DNA of 29,699 nucleotides, from the NCBI GenBank assembly GCA_013215525.1, contig JABSQY010000014.1:1-29699 (forward strand). Reading direction: 5' to 3'. This DNA comes from Nanoarchaeales archaeon (GTDB lineage: Archaea > Nanobdellota > Nanobdellia > Woesearchaeales > UBA583). Shown piece by piece: positions 6,771 to 15,548 of this stretch. The translations under genes were made by a program, and so were the position numbers. Under the pieces are notes generated by a model that saw only the letters and a program-made list of their open reading frames with translations, ran no database searches and was not told the origin of the DNA. Positions within the stretch are counted from its first letter, which is position 1. Every line of letters starts with the position of its first letter.

Positions 6771-7589
6771 TTATTCAACTAATTCATCTGAACCAGTTAC
6801 AGATTCAATTTGTGTTTGTACAAAACTACTTGGTAACATTTTAACTAAACTAAATGTTAATCTATTTGGATAAATTTCAATATTATCATTTTTATAAGAA
6901 GTTAAAACTTCTAAATAATCAATTTCATTTTTATCAACTGCACTCATTAAGAAATCAAAAAAAATTGCTTCATTTACAGATACTCCAAATTCAGATAATC
7001 CATCTTCTAGTCCTGAAAGTAATTCTGGTTTTAATAAGTCTATAAGCGCCTTGTCAACATTTGATTCAGATAATAATTTATTAGATAATTCATCTAATGC
7101 GTTTTTACTTTCTATTAAATCTAACACTTCTGTTTTAGTTAATTCAAATGATATTTCAGTAGGTAAATCTAAACTTTCCATAAATGATGGCGTATATGTT
7201 TCTAAAGTAATTATATTTTCAAAAGTTTCTCTATCAAATTTTATTACAAAATCATTACCATCTTTTTCTAAATTAGTATAATCTAAATCATCAAATTCTG
7301 ATTTTTTTAAAGTTTTAAAATTTTCAACATCAACTTGTGAATCTTTAACAGATAATGTTGCACCAAGTACATAATCATCTTGATTATAATATGCTAAATT
7401 AACATTAAAGTCTGTTTTTTCAGATAATGATTTTACATCATACACTGCAATTCCAATAACTCCTGCGAATAATAGTATTACTACCATTATTGCTGAAATA
7501 ACTGCAAAAATCATCTTTTTAATAAATTTGAAGATTAAATAAATTGCAACAATTGCAATTACTATCATCATTAAAATACTTATTTCCAT
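6771..7589 (-). CDS. Membrane-anchored protein of unknown function
   Basis: A 272-residue protein with two hydrophobic segments at the N-terminus (about residues 3-20 and 27-50) separated by the basic turn KFIKKM. An acidic soluble region of about 220 residues follows. The short basic loop and acidic remainder suggest a hairpin anchor with the large domain on one face of the membrane, probably outside. The C-terminal part contains Leu/Glu/Ser-rich helices and no motif I can name. AT-rich TATA-like sequence around 7605-7620 lies 16-31 nt before the ATG. It shares no obvious link with its neighbours, SRP RNA and the TIM-barrel gene, apart from orientation. Confidence 0.75.
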   Translation of the reverse strand: MEISILMMIVIAIVAIYLIFKFIKKMIFAVISAIMVVILLFAGVIGIAVYDVKSLSEKTDFNVNLAYYNQDDYVLGATLSVKDSQVDVENFKTLKKSEFDDLDYTNLEKDGNDFVIKFDRETFENIITLETYTPSFMESLDLPTEISFELTKTEVLDLIESKNALDELSNKLLSESNVDKALIDLLKPELLSGLEDGLSEFGVSVNEAIFFDFLMSAVDKNEIDYLEVLTSYKNDNIEIYPNRLTFSLVKMLPSSFVQTQIESVTGSDELVE

Positions 7590-7687
7590 AACTATGTTTA
7601 AAGTATATATTATATAAAATTGTGTTACTTTTTATTTTGAATTTTAATTAAAAATTGATTTATAAATATAATAATTATATCTTGAAA

Positions 7688-10228
7688 TTATAAGAAACCG
7701 GTACCAGACCAACCACCAGCTTTTTGACCTTGTTGTGGTCTTGCTTGTCCTTGGAAACTTTGAGGATTCATACCATAGTTTGTAAATTGTGGTCTATTTT
7801 CATAGTTTGAAACAGAAGTTACCCAATCTGAAGGTGATACTCCTGCTGAAATCCCATAACCTGGTCTGTGCGAGTTTGCTGCTTGCATCTCTACAATTTG
7901 TGAACCTAATCCTGGATTAAATATATCGAATGCATTTAGTACATGCATCATTACACCAGTTCCACGACCTCCAGCTTCTACAATTAATGCTTCTTTAATT
8001 CCTGCACCACGCATTTTCTCTTTAAAATCAAATAAATCTAAAACTCCTGAACCTAATAAATTGTGATCATCATCTTTTCCTTGAGTATCGTTAAAGTGGA
8101 TGTGTTTAATAATTCCTTCTTTTGCCATTGATTCTGCTTCATTATTTAACCATATATTAAATCTATCAATTCTGTGTTCTTCTGATTCTCCATCTTCACG
8201 TTTAAAATATTTCATCCAAACTCCTGCGTGCGCGTTATCAAATGTTCCACCGATATGATTTTTTGCAACAGCTATTGCGTCTGCTTTTGTTACAATTTTT
8301 TTACCAGTTTCTTTTTCATAATCTTCTTTAATTTGTTTATATGAACTTTCATTAGATAATAATTTAGTTGCAAATTCATCCCACGAAGTTCTAATTACAC
8401 CTTTATATTCTTCTAATGAATCCATATAACCATATCCTGCCATAATGTTTTCTGGAGCTAAATATAATGGATTTTTCTCAACATCAATATCTGCATAATC
8501 AGATGTTCCATATACTAATCTTCTATCATATTTTAATTTTTGAACGGTATTATTTAATTTACTTCGTTTTGTTGCATCTGCTTCATTGTTTAAATCAATT
8601 TCAGCTTTCGCAATTTTTTCATTAAATCCAGCTAATTTTTCTTTAGATACATCTGCTTTTTTCTTTAAGTCAAGTTGATATCTTAATGCTTTTAATCCAA
8701 GGTGTCCCATTGCTGATGCGTTCTTTTCAAAGATTTCATCAGTTAATACTTTTGCGTTTTGTTTTTGCTGAGTTGCTTTTTTAATTTGTTCATTAAATTG
8801 AGAAGTATATTCATCATATTTTTCAAGTTTTTGATATTCTAATTGCCCTACGGCACTCATTAATTCTAACTTTTCTCTTGTAACACCAGATGATTTTTTC
8901 ATAATTTCCCTATACCTAGTAATTTCATCTTCTGATGGTTGTCCTCCTGATTGCGCTTTTTGTTGAATGTCTGCAACTTCTTGTTGATCAGCAAGAGATA
9001 ATTCTCCACCAGTTAATTGTTTTCTTAATTCTAAAATTTTACCTTTATCTTGAGCTTTTTCAGCAACTTGAATTTGTTTTGCAATATTTGCTTCTTTTTT
9101 ATTTAAATCTTGAATTTGAATTAATTCCTCTGAGAAAATAGTTTTTAAATTTGCAAAATCTTTTTTTTGTAGTTTTGCAACTTCAATCTGCATTTGCATA
9201 GATTTTTGAAAAAATTCTTTATCTGCTTTTGATTTCATCCCAAGATTATCTTTTAATACATCTGAATAATCTAGTAATAATTTTCTCTTTAAATTTTTAT
9301 AATCTTCTTTAGAAATGTCAGTTGGTCTTCCATTTGAAAATTTAGATTGAATTTTTTGAAAATCATCAACTGATAAATCATCATAATTAGTTTCAATTCC
9401 TTGAGATTTTAAATACGTAATTTCAGAATTTGTTAAATCTTTTAAACCTTGAAGATTTAAAACATCTTGACCACGACTTGCTTTTGTTAGACTATTTCCA
9501 ACTACAACTAATGGCGTTCCGTCTTGTTCTAGTTTCATTTGTTCTAGTCTATTATACTCAAAATATTCTTTCCAATTAGACACATCAAAGTTTTCTTTTA
9601 ATTCTGATCTTTTAATATTTGATAAATTATCAAAATTTACTTTTAATTCTGATTCTAAATCTGGATTGTCTACAAATTGCCTATCTAATTCATCACGAGT
9701 AAAATATTTGTCCATTAAATTTTTATATTCATCAGGTTTTTCTTTTTGTAATTTTTTTAGATACCATTCTGGTAAATTTAATTCTCCTGGCGCTGTTGGA
9801 GGTAATCCTGTTTCGTGAAGGTGAAAAACAACTGCTCCACTTTTTGCAGTTTCTGCTGCAAATTTTAAAGTTTCATCAATTTCTTTAATATTTCCAGCTC
9901 TTTGTACTTCATTAAATCCTCCTTGTGATAATCCTGAGAAAGTATTAATGTTAAAAGTTCCGTGAACAGATAATGTTTGTTCATTTAATTTTGCTAACTG
10001 CATTATAGTTCTTCTTTGTTCAAATCCATATTTATCTGGTACGTCTGAGGTTCCAAATTGTCCTTTTCCAGCATTTGATAAATGAAGTTCTACATGTTTT
10101 ACTCCTTGACGGATTGCAGTTTGTAATTGCGCTAATTGATTTCCACCCATTGGGTTTGTTGTTGTTCCAAAACTTCCTAAAGTTTCTTTGAATCGTTTAG
10201 AATCGAATTGTGTAAAATCATCAGCCAT
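7688..10228 (-). CDS. Endonuclease IV-like TIM barrel with a huge coiled-coil insertion
   Basis: An 846-residue protein of the AP endonuclease 2/xylose isomerase-like TIM-barrel superfamily. Residues matching all nine metal ligands of endonuclease IV occur in order: His89 (SVHG), His136 or 138 (FHLHETG), Glu593 (APEN), Asp664 and His667 (FDNAHA), His709 or 711 (HIHFND), an Asp of 719-721 with His722 (DDDHN), and Glu751 (VEAGG). Family members are about 280 residues. Here roughly 440 residues of charged, Lys/Glu/Gln-rich helix, mostly coiled coil, are inserted between the second and third ligands. The last 60 residues are a Gly/Gln/Asn-rich tail. Activity could be DNA repair of abasic sites or sugar isomerisation. 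Ligand completeness favours a trinuclear metal phosphodiesterase. TTTATAAA at 10255-10262 is the likely promoter. Confidence 0.82.
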   Translation of the reverse strand: MADDFTQFDSKRFKETLGSFGTTTNPMGGNQLAQLQTAIRQGVKHVELHLSNAGKGQFGTSDVPDKYGFEQRRTIMQLAKLNEQTLSVHGTFNINTFSGLSQGGFNEVQRAGNIKEIDETLKFAAETAKSGAVVFHLHETGLPPTAPGELNLPEWYLKKLQKEKPDEYKNLMDKYFTRDELDRQFVDNPDLESELKVNFDNLSNIKRSELKENFDVSNWKEYFEYNRLEQMKLEQDGTPLVVVGNSLTKASRGQDVLNLQGLKDLTNSEITYLKSQGIETNYDDLSVDDFQKIQSKFSNGRPTDISKEDYKNLKRKLLLDYSDVLKDNLGMKSKADKEFFQKSMQMQIEVAKLQKKDFANLKTIFSEELIQIQDLNKKEANIAKQIQVAEKAQDKGKILELRKQLTGGELSLADQQEVADIQQKAQSGGQPSEDEITRYREIMKKSSGVTREKLELMSAVGQLEYQKLEKYDEYTSQFNEQIKKATQQKQNAKVLTDEIFEKNASAMGHLGLKALRYQLDLKKKADVSKEKLAGFNEKIAKAEIDLNNEADATKRSKLNNTVQKLKYDRRLVYGTSDYADIDVEKNPLYLAPENIMAGYGYMDSLEEYKGVIRTSWDEFATKLLSNESSYKQIKEDYEKETGKKIVTKADAIAVAKNHIGGTFDNAHAGVWMKYFKREDGESEEHRIDRFNIWLNNEAESMAKEGIIKHIHFNDTQGKDDDHNLLGSGVLDLFDFKEKMRGAGIKEALIVEAGGRGTGVMMHVLNAFDIFNPGLGSQIVEMQAANSHRPGYGISAGVSPSDWVTSVSNYENRPQFTNYGMNPQSFQGQARPQQGQKAGGWSGTGFL

Positions 10229-10254
10229 AGTATAATAAAAAATTAGATTTAAAC

Positions 10255-10262
10255 TTTATAAA
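10255..10262 (-). promoter_or_regulatory. TATA box of the TIM-barrel gene
   Basis: A perfect TTTATAAA centred about 30 nt before the ATG. This leaves a leader of up to about 5 nt, slightly longer than its neighbours. Confidence 0.65.
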
Positions 10263-10373
10263 AGATAGTTACAACTTAGTTTTAGAAATATTGAATATAA
10301 AATAATTATTATTAAAGTTTAATTGTTTAACTTGTAGAAATATGTTTTTAAAAATAAAAATAAAATCAGATTT

Positions 10374-10859
10374 TTATAATCTGTGTTTATTTTTGTATGA
10401 TTCACTTTCTCTTTTTAAGTGAGAAGCTGCTTTGAATTCCTTTGAAATCTTTGAAATTCTTGATAATTTTTGTAATTTAGATACTCTTGTTAATTTACCA
10501 ACTCTTAACCATTTAACTAGTTCTAAGCTTGCAAATGATCCACCAATCATTCCTAATGCTGCAGCAAGTAATCCGAATGGAATTGTTGCTAAAACATCTA
10601 ACCAACTATGTTTAAAAAAGTTCCCCAATCCTGTTGAGTTGTTCCATAATCTATATAAGTCTAATACAAAGATTACAAATACAACAATATTAACATAAAA
10701 ATATACACCAGTTACATTTTCTAAATTAATATTTGTTGAGCCTGAACTTGCAATTAATTCTAATACTAGAAAAATTGTAACTGCGAAAACTGCGATAAAA
10801 ACTAAAAAGTCTAAAATTTTATCCCAGTTTGATTTTTCCTCTACGAAATATTCATCCAT
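10374..10859 (-). CDS. Stand-alone voltage-sensor domain (ion-channel-like)
   Basis: A 161-residue four-helix membrane protein matching only the S1-S4 voltage-sensor half of voltage-gated channels. S1 is about residues 15-37 and S2 about 50-72 (ending FVLDLYRLW). S3 carries WLDVLATIPF (86-95), the family's Asp-x-x-Ala-x-x-Pro-Phe pattern. S4 has Lys or Arg at every third position: 116, 119, 122, 125, 128, 131, 134, 137 and 140. After S4 only a short polar tail follows; there is no S5-pore-S6. It may be a proton channel of Hv type, a regulator pairing with another subunit, or a fossil. The ATG at 10859 is preferred over an in-frame TTG at 10865 because ATTTATAT at 10883-10890 lies 27 nt upstream. 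Confidence 0.8.
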   Translation of the reverse strand: MDEYFVEEKSNWDKILDFLVFIAVFAVTIFLVLELIASSGSTNINLENVTGVYFYVNIVVFVIFVLDLYRLWNNSTGLGNFFKHSWLDVLATIPFGLLAAALGMIGGSFASLELVKWLRVGKLTRVSKLQKLSRISKISKEFKAASHLKRESESYKNKHRL

Positions 10860-10924
10860 AATCAATCTTTACAAAAAAATGAATTTATATGTTACTAACT
10901 ACTAAGAAGTAGAAATTTAGCGAA

Positions 10925-13300
10925 TTAATAATATCCTTGAGATATTAAATAGTTACAATTATTACTTCCAACAATACCTTCATAATGAGACAAACTTGGA
11001 ATTATTGTAGCGTTTGTATCATAATCTAAATAGTTATATGTTTCATACATACAAACATCCAATAATAAATTATAATATTCTTGTGATGTGTCTAGAGATG
11101 TGAAAAAACTTGAATTAAATAAAGTTATATTATACCAATTTGAATCAATATAATTATCATAAAATAATGTTGATGTGGATGATACTTGGTCAGTATATGA
11201 TGCAGTATTATATCCTAATAAATTTTGATTTATTATGGTTACATAATTACAACATCCTTTTCCAAAACTTTGGTAATTTCTATAATTTAATTTGATTTCA
11301 TTTTCTTGTAAACTTACATTATAAATTTTAATTTCATCAATTAAACCTTTGAAATATTGATTTACAAATGGATCATTTCCAAGGTATATATCATTGTTTG
11401 AATCAACGTTTCCAACTGATGTAAAACTTGATTCTAATTCCCCATTTAAATATATTTTTACAAGTCCTGATTCTCTTGTAAAACATGAAAAATAATAATT
11501 ATTTTCTTTTAAAATAGTTGTTGTAAAGTTTGATTTATCGTTAACTAAAACTTTTAATTTTTTTGTTGATAATGAAAATTCTATTTCAAAATTTCCAGCA
11601 GATGGAGGATTATTTCTTTTAACTAATATTTGTTGATATGAATTTGTTCCAAATATTTCTGGTGTTTTAAACCAAGTACACACTGAAAAATCTCCCGTCC
11701 CAAATTTTAATGAATCATTATGTTTTATTTTTGCGTAATCATCAATTCCATCAAAGTTAATTCCTTTTGTAAATACTGAATCTACATAATCAATATGTGT
11801 CGCTTTTTTATTATGATATAATGATGTGATTTGTGATGAGGTTAAAATACTTGAATATAATCCTAATTCATCTATTGATAAATTAATTGAATTTGTTGTG
11901 TTTGTTCCGATGTATTGATTTAAAATTGTTTGAATTGTTGGAGCAGGAACTGAAATTTGAGTTTCAAATATTCCATTAATATAAAACAAAACTTGTGAGC
12001 CTGAATATGTAATTACAACATGTGTCCATTTTGAATTATTTATTGAAGTATTTGAATAAACTTTTGTAAAATGTGGATTTGAAAATGAAGAAGTTATATT
12101 TTCAAATTCAAAAAATAATTCTTTTGATGTTTTATCAATTCCTAATTTAAATACATCATTTCCGAGTATGATTAAATCAGTTGTTGTAACAGTAGGATTT
12201 ATCCAAACTGAAATTGATAATCTATCTGAAAAAGTTATTGGATAAATTGAATCTGTAATAATCCCCTTTTTTGTAAATAAACAATTTTCTTGAATTACAT
12301 TTCCAAAACTTGTACAAATCATATTTGGAGTTTTTAATATTTGCGAGTTATAGATTGCTTTATCTAAAATATGTGTTGCGCTTGATGTTGAATTATCAAA
12401 GTCTAATAACATTAACGTATTACCAAATAATTCCCCTTGAACTGAACGTGATACTGTATCATAAATTCCTAATTTATGTTCATCTAAATCAAAACTTAAA
12501 CTTGTAATAACTTTATAAAATCCACCAGTTGTAATCCCAAGTAACCTTTTAAGATAACTTTGTCCAATAGTGTAGTCAAAATCCGGTTTATAAAAAACTG
12601 TAGAATACATTTCTTTAACTGTTTCTTCAAAGTTATCTTTTGTCCAGTTCATTGTTGGAAGGTGGAATTCTGAACTTCTAATTTGAATTTTTTTTCCTCC
12701 TCTTGCTAATAGTTCTGGGTCGTATAATCCTGAAACTGGTACTTGAACAAGTATCTCATCTGTAAAGTTCCAATTACTTAAATTATCTTTTGTTGTTATT
12801 AAATATGATAACTGTAATTTTACATCAATGTAGTAACTTTGTGTTTCATAGATTGTTAATTTTTTAATTTTAAATGTGAAATTTCCATGATACGTATCTC
12901 TAAAATTATCAAAAAAACTTTGAGTTAGATAATTCATATTTTTTGTGTCAAGTGCTGGAATATTATTGGATTCAAATTCTCCATTAACTAAACCTTCATA
13001 TATTAATTCATTTAATTTGATTGGATTTTTATTTATTATTAAATATTTATTATTATTATCTAAATAAATATTTAATTCATTAAATACATTATATAATGAA
13101 AATTCTAATGAACTTAATAAATAAGATTCTTGAAAATATTCTAGTTCTCCATTTAAGTATAAAATTCTTGATTCTTTAAATTCTGCGTGTTTTGTAAAAT
13201 TATCTTGAAATAAATATAATGATGCAAATCCAAAAATTAAAAAAACTAAAAAGAGAGATAATATTGAAAATGCAAATCCAGATTTATTTATTTTGTACAT
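10925..13300 (-). CDS. Pilin-like surface protein with two LamG domains
   Basis: A 791-residue cell-surface protein. The N-terminus is MYKINKSGFAFSILSLFLVF: a short basic lead followed by one long hydrophobic helix (to about residue 32), like type IV pilin-type or anchored archaeal surface proteins. Residues 33-290 are an all-beta, Asn-rich unknown region. Two concanavalin-A/LamG-like domains follow, about 290-495 and 513-675. Each has the late motifs WTHVVITY or YYFSCFTR, then FYINGIFE or IYLNGELE, then an IDEL or IDEI segment. Residues 676-791 form a Cys-containing tail. LamG domains usually bind glycans or proteins, so this is a candidate adhesin. It lies downstream of three other exported or anchored genes and may belong to one surface complex with them. 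Confidence 0.8.
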   Translation of the reverse strand: MYKINKSGFAFSILSLFLVFLIFGFASLYLFQDNFTKHAEFKESRILYLNGELEYFQESYLLSSLEFSLYNVFNELNIYLDNNNKYLIINKNPIKLNELIYEGLVNGEFESNNIPALDTKNMNYLTQSFFDNFRDTYHGNFTFKIKKLTIYETQSYYIDVKLQLSYLITTKDNLSNWNFTDEILVQVPVSGLYDPELLARGGKKIQIRSSEFHLPTMNWTKDNFEETVKEMYSTVFYKPDFDYTIGQSYLKRLLGITTGGFYKVITSLSFDLDEHKLGIYDTVSRSVQGELFGNTLMLLDFDNSTSSATHILDKAIYNSQILKTPNMICTSFGNVIQENCLFTKKGIITDSIYPITFSDRLSISVWINPTVTTTDLIILGNDVFKLGIDKTSKELFFEFENITSSFSNPHFTKVYSNTSINNSKWTHVVITYSGSQVLFYINGIFETQISVPAPTIQTILNQYIGTNTTNSINLSIDELGLYSSILTSSQITSLYHNKKATHIDYVDSVFTKGINFDGIDDYAKIKHNDSLKFGTGDFSVCTWFKTPEIFGTNSYQQILVKRNNPPSAGNFEIEFSLSTKKLKVLVNDKSNFTTTILKENNYYFSCFTRESGLVKIYLNGELESSFTSVGNVDSNNDIYLGNDPFVNQYFKGLIDEIKIYNVSLQENEIKLNYRNYQSFGKGCCNYVTIINQNLLGYNTASYTDQVSSTSTLFYDNYIDSNWYNITLFNSSFFTSLDTSQEYYNLLLDVCMYETYNYLDYDTNATIIPSLSHYEGIVGSNNCNYLISQGYY

Positions 13301-13366
13301 AGTATATATTAAAAATTAACTTTTTTATTTTTATAGTTTTAATTTTTATTTAAGTAGTGTTTTTAG

Positions 13367-13888
13367 TTATTGCCACAATAAGATTTGAATTGTGTATGGT
13401 CCGTAACTTGAGGTTGAATTAATAAAACCAATTACTGAACGTTTTGTAGAACTTACAGCAGATGCATTTTCAAGAGCAACATTTCTATTTAATTTTTCAA
13501 ATAAAGTTACAGGAGTTGAAATTGATGTTTGATTAAATATTAAAACTTTTGCATTTATTTGTTTTGTTACAAAATCATCTACAAAAACTCTTGTTAAGTT
13601 TTGAGCAAGTCCAATCTTATTCTCATAATAAAATTCTGATGTTTGTTGCGCAATTGAGTTATGTATATTTCTTATGTGTCCTTGTCTGAAAAAATCCCTA
13701 ATTTCATTATCATTTAAGTCATTAATTTTAGTATTAGTATATGAATTTAATAATTCTTGATTTAAAGAATGAAGGTTTTGCGATTCAAATGAGGTGGAAT
13801 AATATGTGAATACAACTCCTAGTGCGATTATTATTAAAGTAAATCCGAGTATTCCATCGAATAAAAAAAGTTGAGATCTTCTTTTCAT
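13367..13888 (-). CDS. Pilin-like membrane-anchored protein
   Basis: A 173-residue protein starting MKRRSQLFLFDGILGFTLII. The basic lead, the DG just before a hydrophobic helix (residues 12-33) and the helix itself resemble class III (prepilin) signal sequences. In that case a prepilin peptidase would process it and the helix would pack in a pilus core. The remaining 140 residues are soluble, with no Cys and no motif I recognise. It starts 11 nt after the stop of the preceding gene and is probably cotranscribed with it. No assembly ATPase or TadC-like platform gene is in the window. The pilin role is inferred from the N-terminus and the neighbours. Confidence 0.65.
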   Translation of the reverse strand: MKRRSQLFLFDGILGFTLIIIALGVVFTYYSTSFESQNLHSLNQELLNSYTNTKINDLNDNEIRDFFRQGHIRNIHNSIAQQTSEFYYENKIGLAQNLTRVFVDDFVTKQINAKVLIFNQTSISTPVTLFEKLNRNVALENASAVSSTKRSVIGFINSTSSYGPYTIQILLWQ

Positions 13889-13899
13889 TTAAAAAATAA

Positions 13900-14340
13900 T
13901 TATTGACAGGGTTCACCATTAACAATAATGTCACTTGAACCTTTTCCATAAACTTTGGAGTTTGGGTCGATTTTTACAAGTTTTCCATCTTTTTCAAATA
14001 CAATACAAAATTTATTTTTTAAATTTAATTCTTCTCTAATTTCCTCTTCGCTTAATAATAATAATTTATCAACATTAATTGAATTATCACTATTTATTAT
14101 CTCAGTTGATTTTAAGTTATTTATTACTAAACTTGATTCCGTTTGCGCAATTTGATATATTTCTTCTGGAGATAAATTTTGTTTTTGATTAATTTGGTTC
14201 ATTACTAAAAAGATTGCACCAAATAATATTACAATAATTACTACAACAATATCTGTTGAGAAAATTTGTCCGAATTTGTTTTCTCTTAATTTATTTATTT
14301 TATTTTGTTTATTTAATTTTTCCATTTTTATTTTTACCAT
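13900..14340 (-). CDS. Small single-helix membrane protein, pilin-like
   Basis: About 146 residues, counted from the ATG at 14340, which lies one base after the stop of the upstream gene. Longer in-frame starts up to 14364 would overlap that gene. A very basic N-terminus (KLNKQNKINKLRENK) is followed by FGQIFSTDIVVVIIVILFGA, a hydrophobic helix preceded by Gly-Gln as in archaeal pilins, and then about 100 polar residues with two Cys near the end (FCIVFEKDG and a terminal PCQ). This fits a minor pilin or a type II-anchored surface protein translated by coupling to the gene before it. No enzyme motif is seen. Confidence 0.65.
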   Translation of the reverse strand: MVKIKMEKLNKQNKINKLRENKFGQIFSTDIVVVIIVILFGAIFLVMNQINQKQNLSPEEIYQIAQTESSLVINNLKSTEIINSDNSINVDKLLLLSEEEIREELNLKNKFCIVFEKDGKLVKIDPNSKVYGKGSSDIIVNGEPCQ

Positions 14341-14341
14341 T

Positions 14342-15256
14342 TTAATTACTACACACATAAACACTCATTTTAATTTGTTCATCATCTAAAATAAATGGAT
14401 ATTCAATTTTAATTAAATTTTCACATCTATTTTCTACAGTAGATACTTGTAAAGGAATATTTGTAAATTTAGATGTTCTATAATTGTTCCAAGGTGCTGA
14501 ACATTGTACTTCTTGGTTTTCATGACTAATTTCAGTGGATTTTACCCATGAACCGTATAATGAACCGTCACAGTCCAAAGGCACATCAACACAAGATTTA
14601 ATTTTAGCTGAACAAATTGAATAAATTCTGTTATCAAGTTTACTTGAACAATCTGATTTACAACTTAAACTATCGATAGAATCAAATAACATTCCCCACA
14701 CAGAATATAAATATTGATTTGATCCGTTGTATTGCGCGTCACAGGAACTTATTACTCCATTATTAATGTCATTTGTTTTGAATAAACAAGTATAATCTCT
14801 AGATGATAAATCTTTATTATTCCAAACTAAATGCATTACTCCTTCAGATTTTGGAAAGTTTGCACATAATACTTTTGTGTGAAATGCAGGATTATAATCT
14901 CTTGAAACTCTTGCGTTTGTATCATCTGTAAAATACATAATCTCACTAATGTCTCTATCACAAACTACTGCTGAACTTGGTTTATCTTTGATTTCAAAAT
15001 TTACAGTTCCACCTTTATTGTTTTGAGCGTTACATCTAACCTGATAACCTGGTTTTGAAGGCATATAATATCCAGATAAATTAGTATTTATGTGAGCATT
15101 TATGTCTGATGATAATGAGAATAATGTTTGAAAACTTGTATCCCATGGAAATGTTGTTTGCTGAAATGAACAATTAAATGGAACACTGTCAATCGAATAT
15201 GCGATGTTCATTGTTAAGAATATAATTCCAAATAAAATTAATAATTTTTTAAGCAT
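14342..15256 (-). CDS. Secreted Cys-rich protein heading the surface gene cluster
   Basis: A 304-residue exported protein. Residues 1-21 form a Sec signal peptide (MLKKLLILFGIIFLTMNIAYS). The mature part is beta-rich and contains about 17 Cys, spaced as pairs likely to form disulfides (for example CKSDCSS). It carries no enzyme motif. It is the first gene of a minus-strand run: the two pilin-like genes follow immediately and the LamG protein 66 nt later. A TATA-like ATTTATAT near 15279-15286 lies about 26 nt before its ATG, so this is probably the cluster promoter. The disulfides suggest it works outside the membrane, perhaps as a structural or ligand-binding part of an appendage. The family is not recognised. 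Confidence 0.7.
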   Translation of the reverse strand: MLKKLLILFGIIFLTMNIAYSIDSVPFNCSFQQTTFPWDTSFQTLFSLSSDINAHINTNLSGYYMPSKPGYQVRCNAQNNKGGTVNFEIKDKPSSAVVCDRDISEIMYFTDDTNARVSRDYNPAFHTKVLCANFPKSEGVMHLVWNNKDLSSRDYTCLFKTNDINNGVISSCDAQYNGSNQYLYSVWGMLFDSIDSLSCKSDCSSKLDNRIYSICSAKIKSCVDVPLDCDGSLYGSWVKSTEISHENQEVQCSAPWNNYRTSKFTNIPLQVSTVENRCENLIKIEYPFILDDEQIKMSVYVCSN

Positions 15257-15548
15257 ACTATCTCATCATAAAAAAAGATATTTATATGTTTGTCACTACT
15301 AAGATTAGTTATTTTAAGTGAATTTTTATCATTTAATGTTTTTGCTTTGCTTTCACAATTTCCCATATTGTTCCAATAGCACTAAATTTATTTGTGTAAT
15401 GGATATAGCGATGCTATAATCCACACAAATAAATTCAACACTCTTGAAAAAATCTGAAAAATAAGTTAGATTTGAAGCGAAAAATGGCTTCGCGTATATT
15501 TCTGCTATCTCGTTTTTAATTAAGAGATTGAAAAATAATTATAAAATT
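15257..15548. other. 292-bp gene-free interval with several inverted repeats
   Basis: It holds the promoter of the surface cluster at its left end, the large hairpin at 15385-15435, and smaller ones: GAAGC/GCTTC near 15474-15491 and ATCTC/GAGAT near 15507-15528. GC content is locally raised around the hairpins, as expected for structured RNA in an AT-rich genome. An antisense 43-codon frame starting at 15366 crosses the next promoter and is not believed. Confidence 0.5.
15385..15435. repeat. 51-nt near-perfect inverted repeat
   Basis: AATTTATTTGTGT (15385-15397) pairs perfectly with ACACAAATAAATT (15423-15435). Inside, GGATATAGC (15401-15409) pairs with GCTATAATCC (15413-15422) with one bulged base. 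It lies 113 nt beyond the nuclease stop and upstream of the surface cluster. It is a possible terminator, RNA element or miniature transposon remnant. Confidence 0.8.

Noticed and set aside
15235..15366. 43-codon minus-strand frame beginning MGNCESKAKTLNDKN
   Set aside because: It runs through the TATA box and start of the surface-cluster gene, lacks its own TATA box at the usual distance and ends inside that gene.
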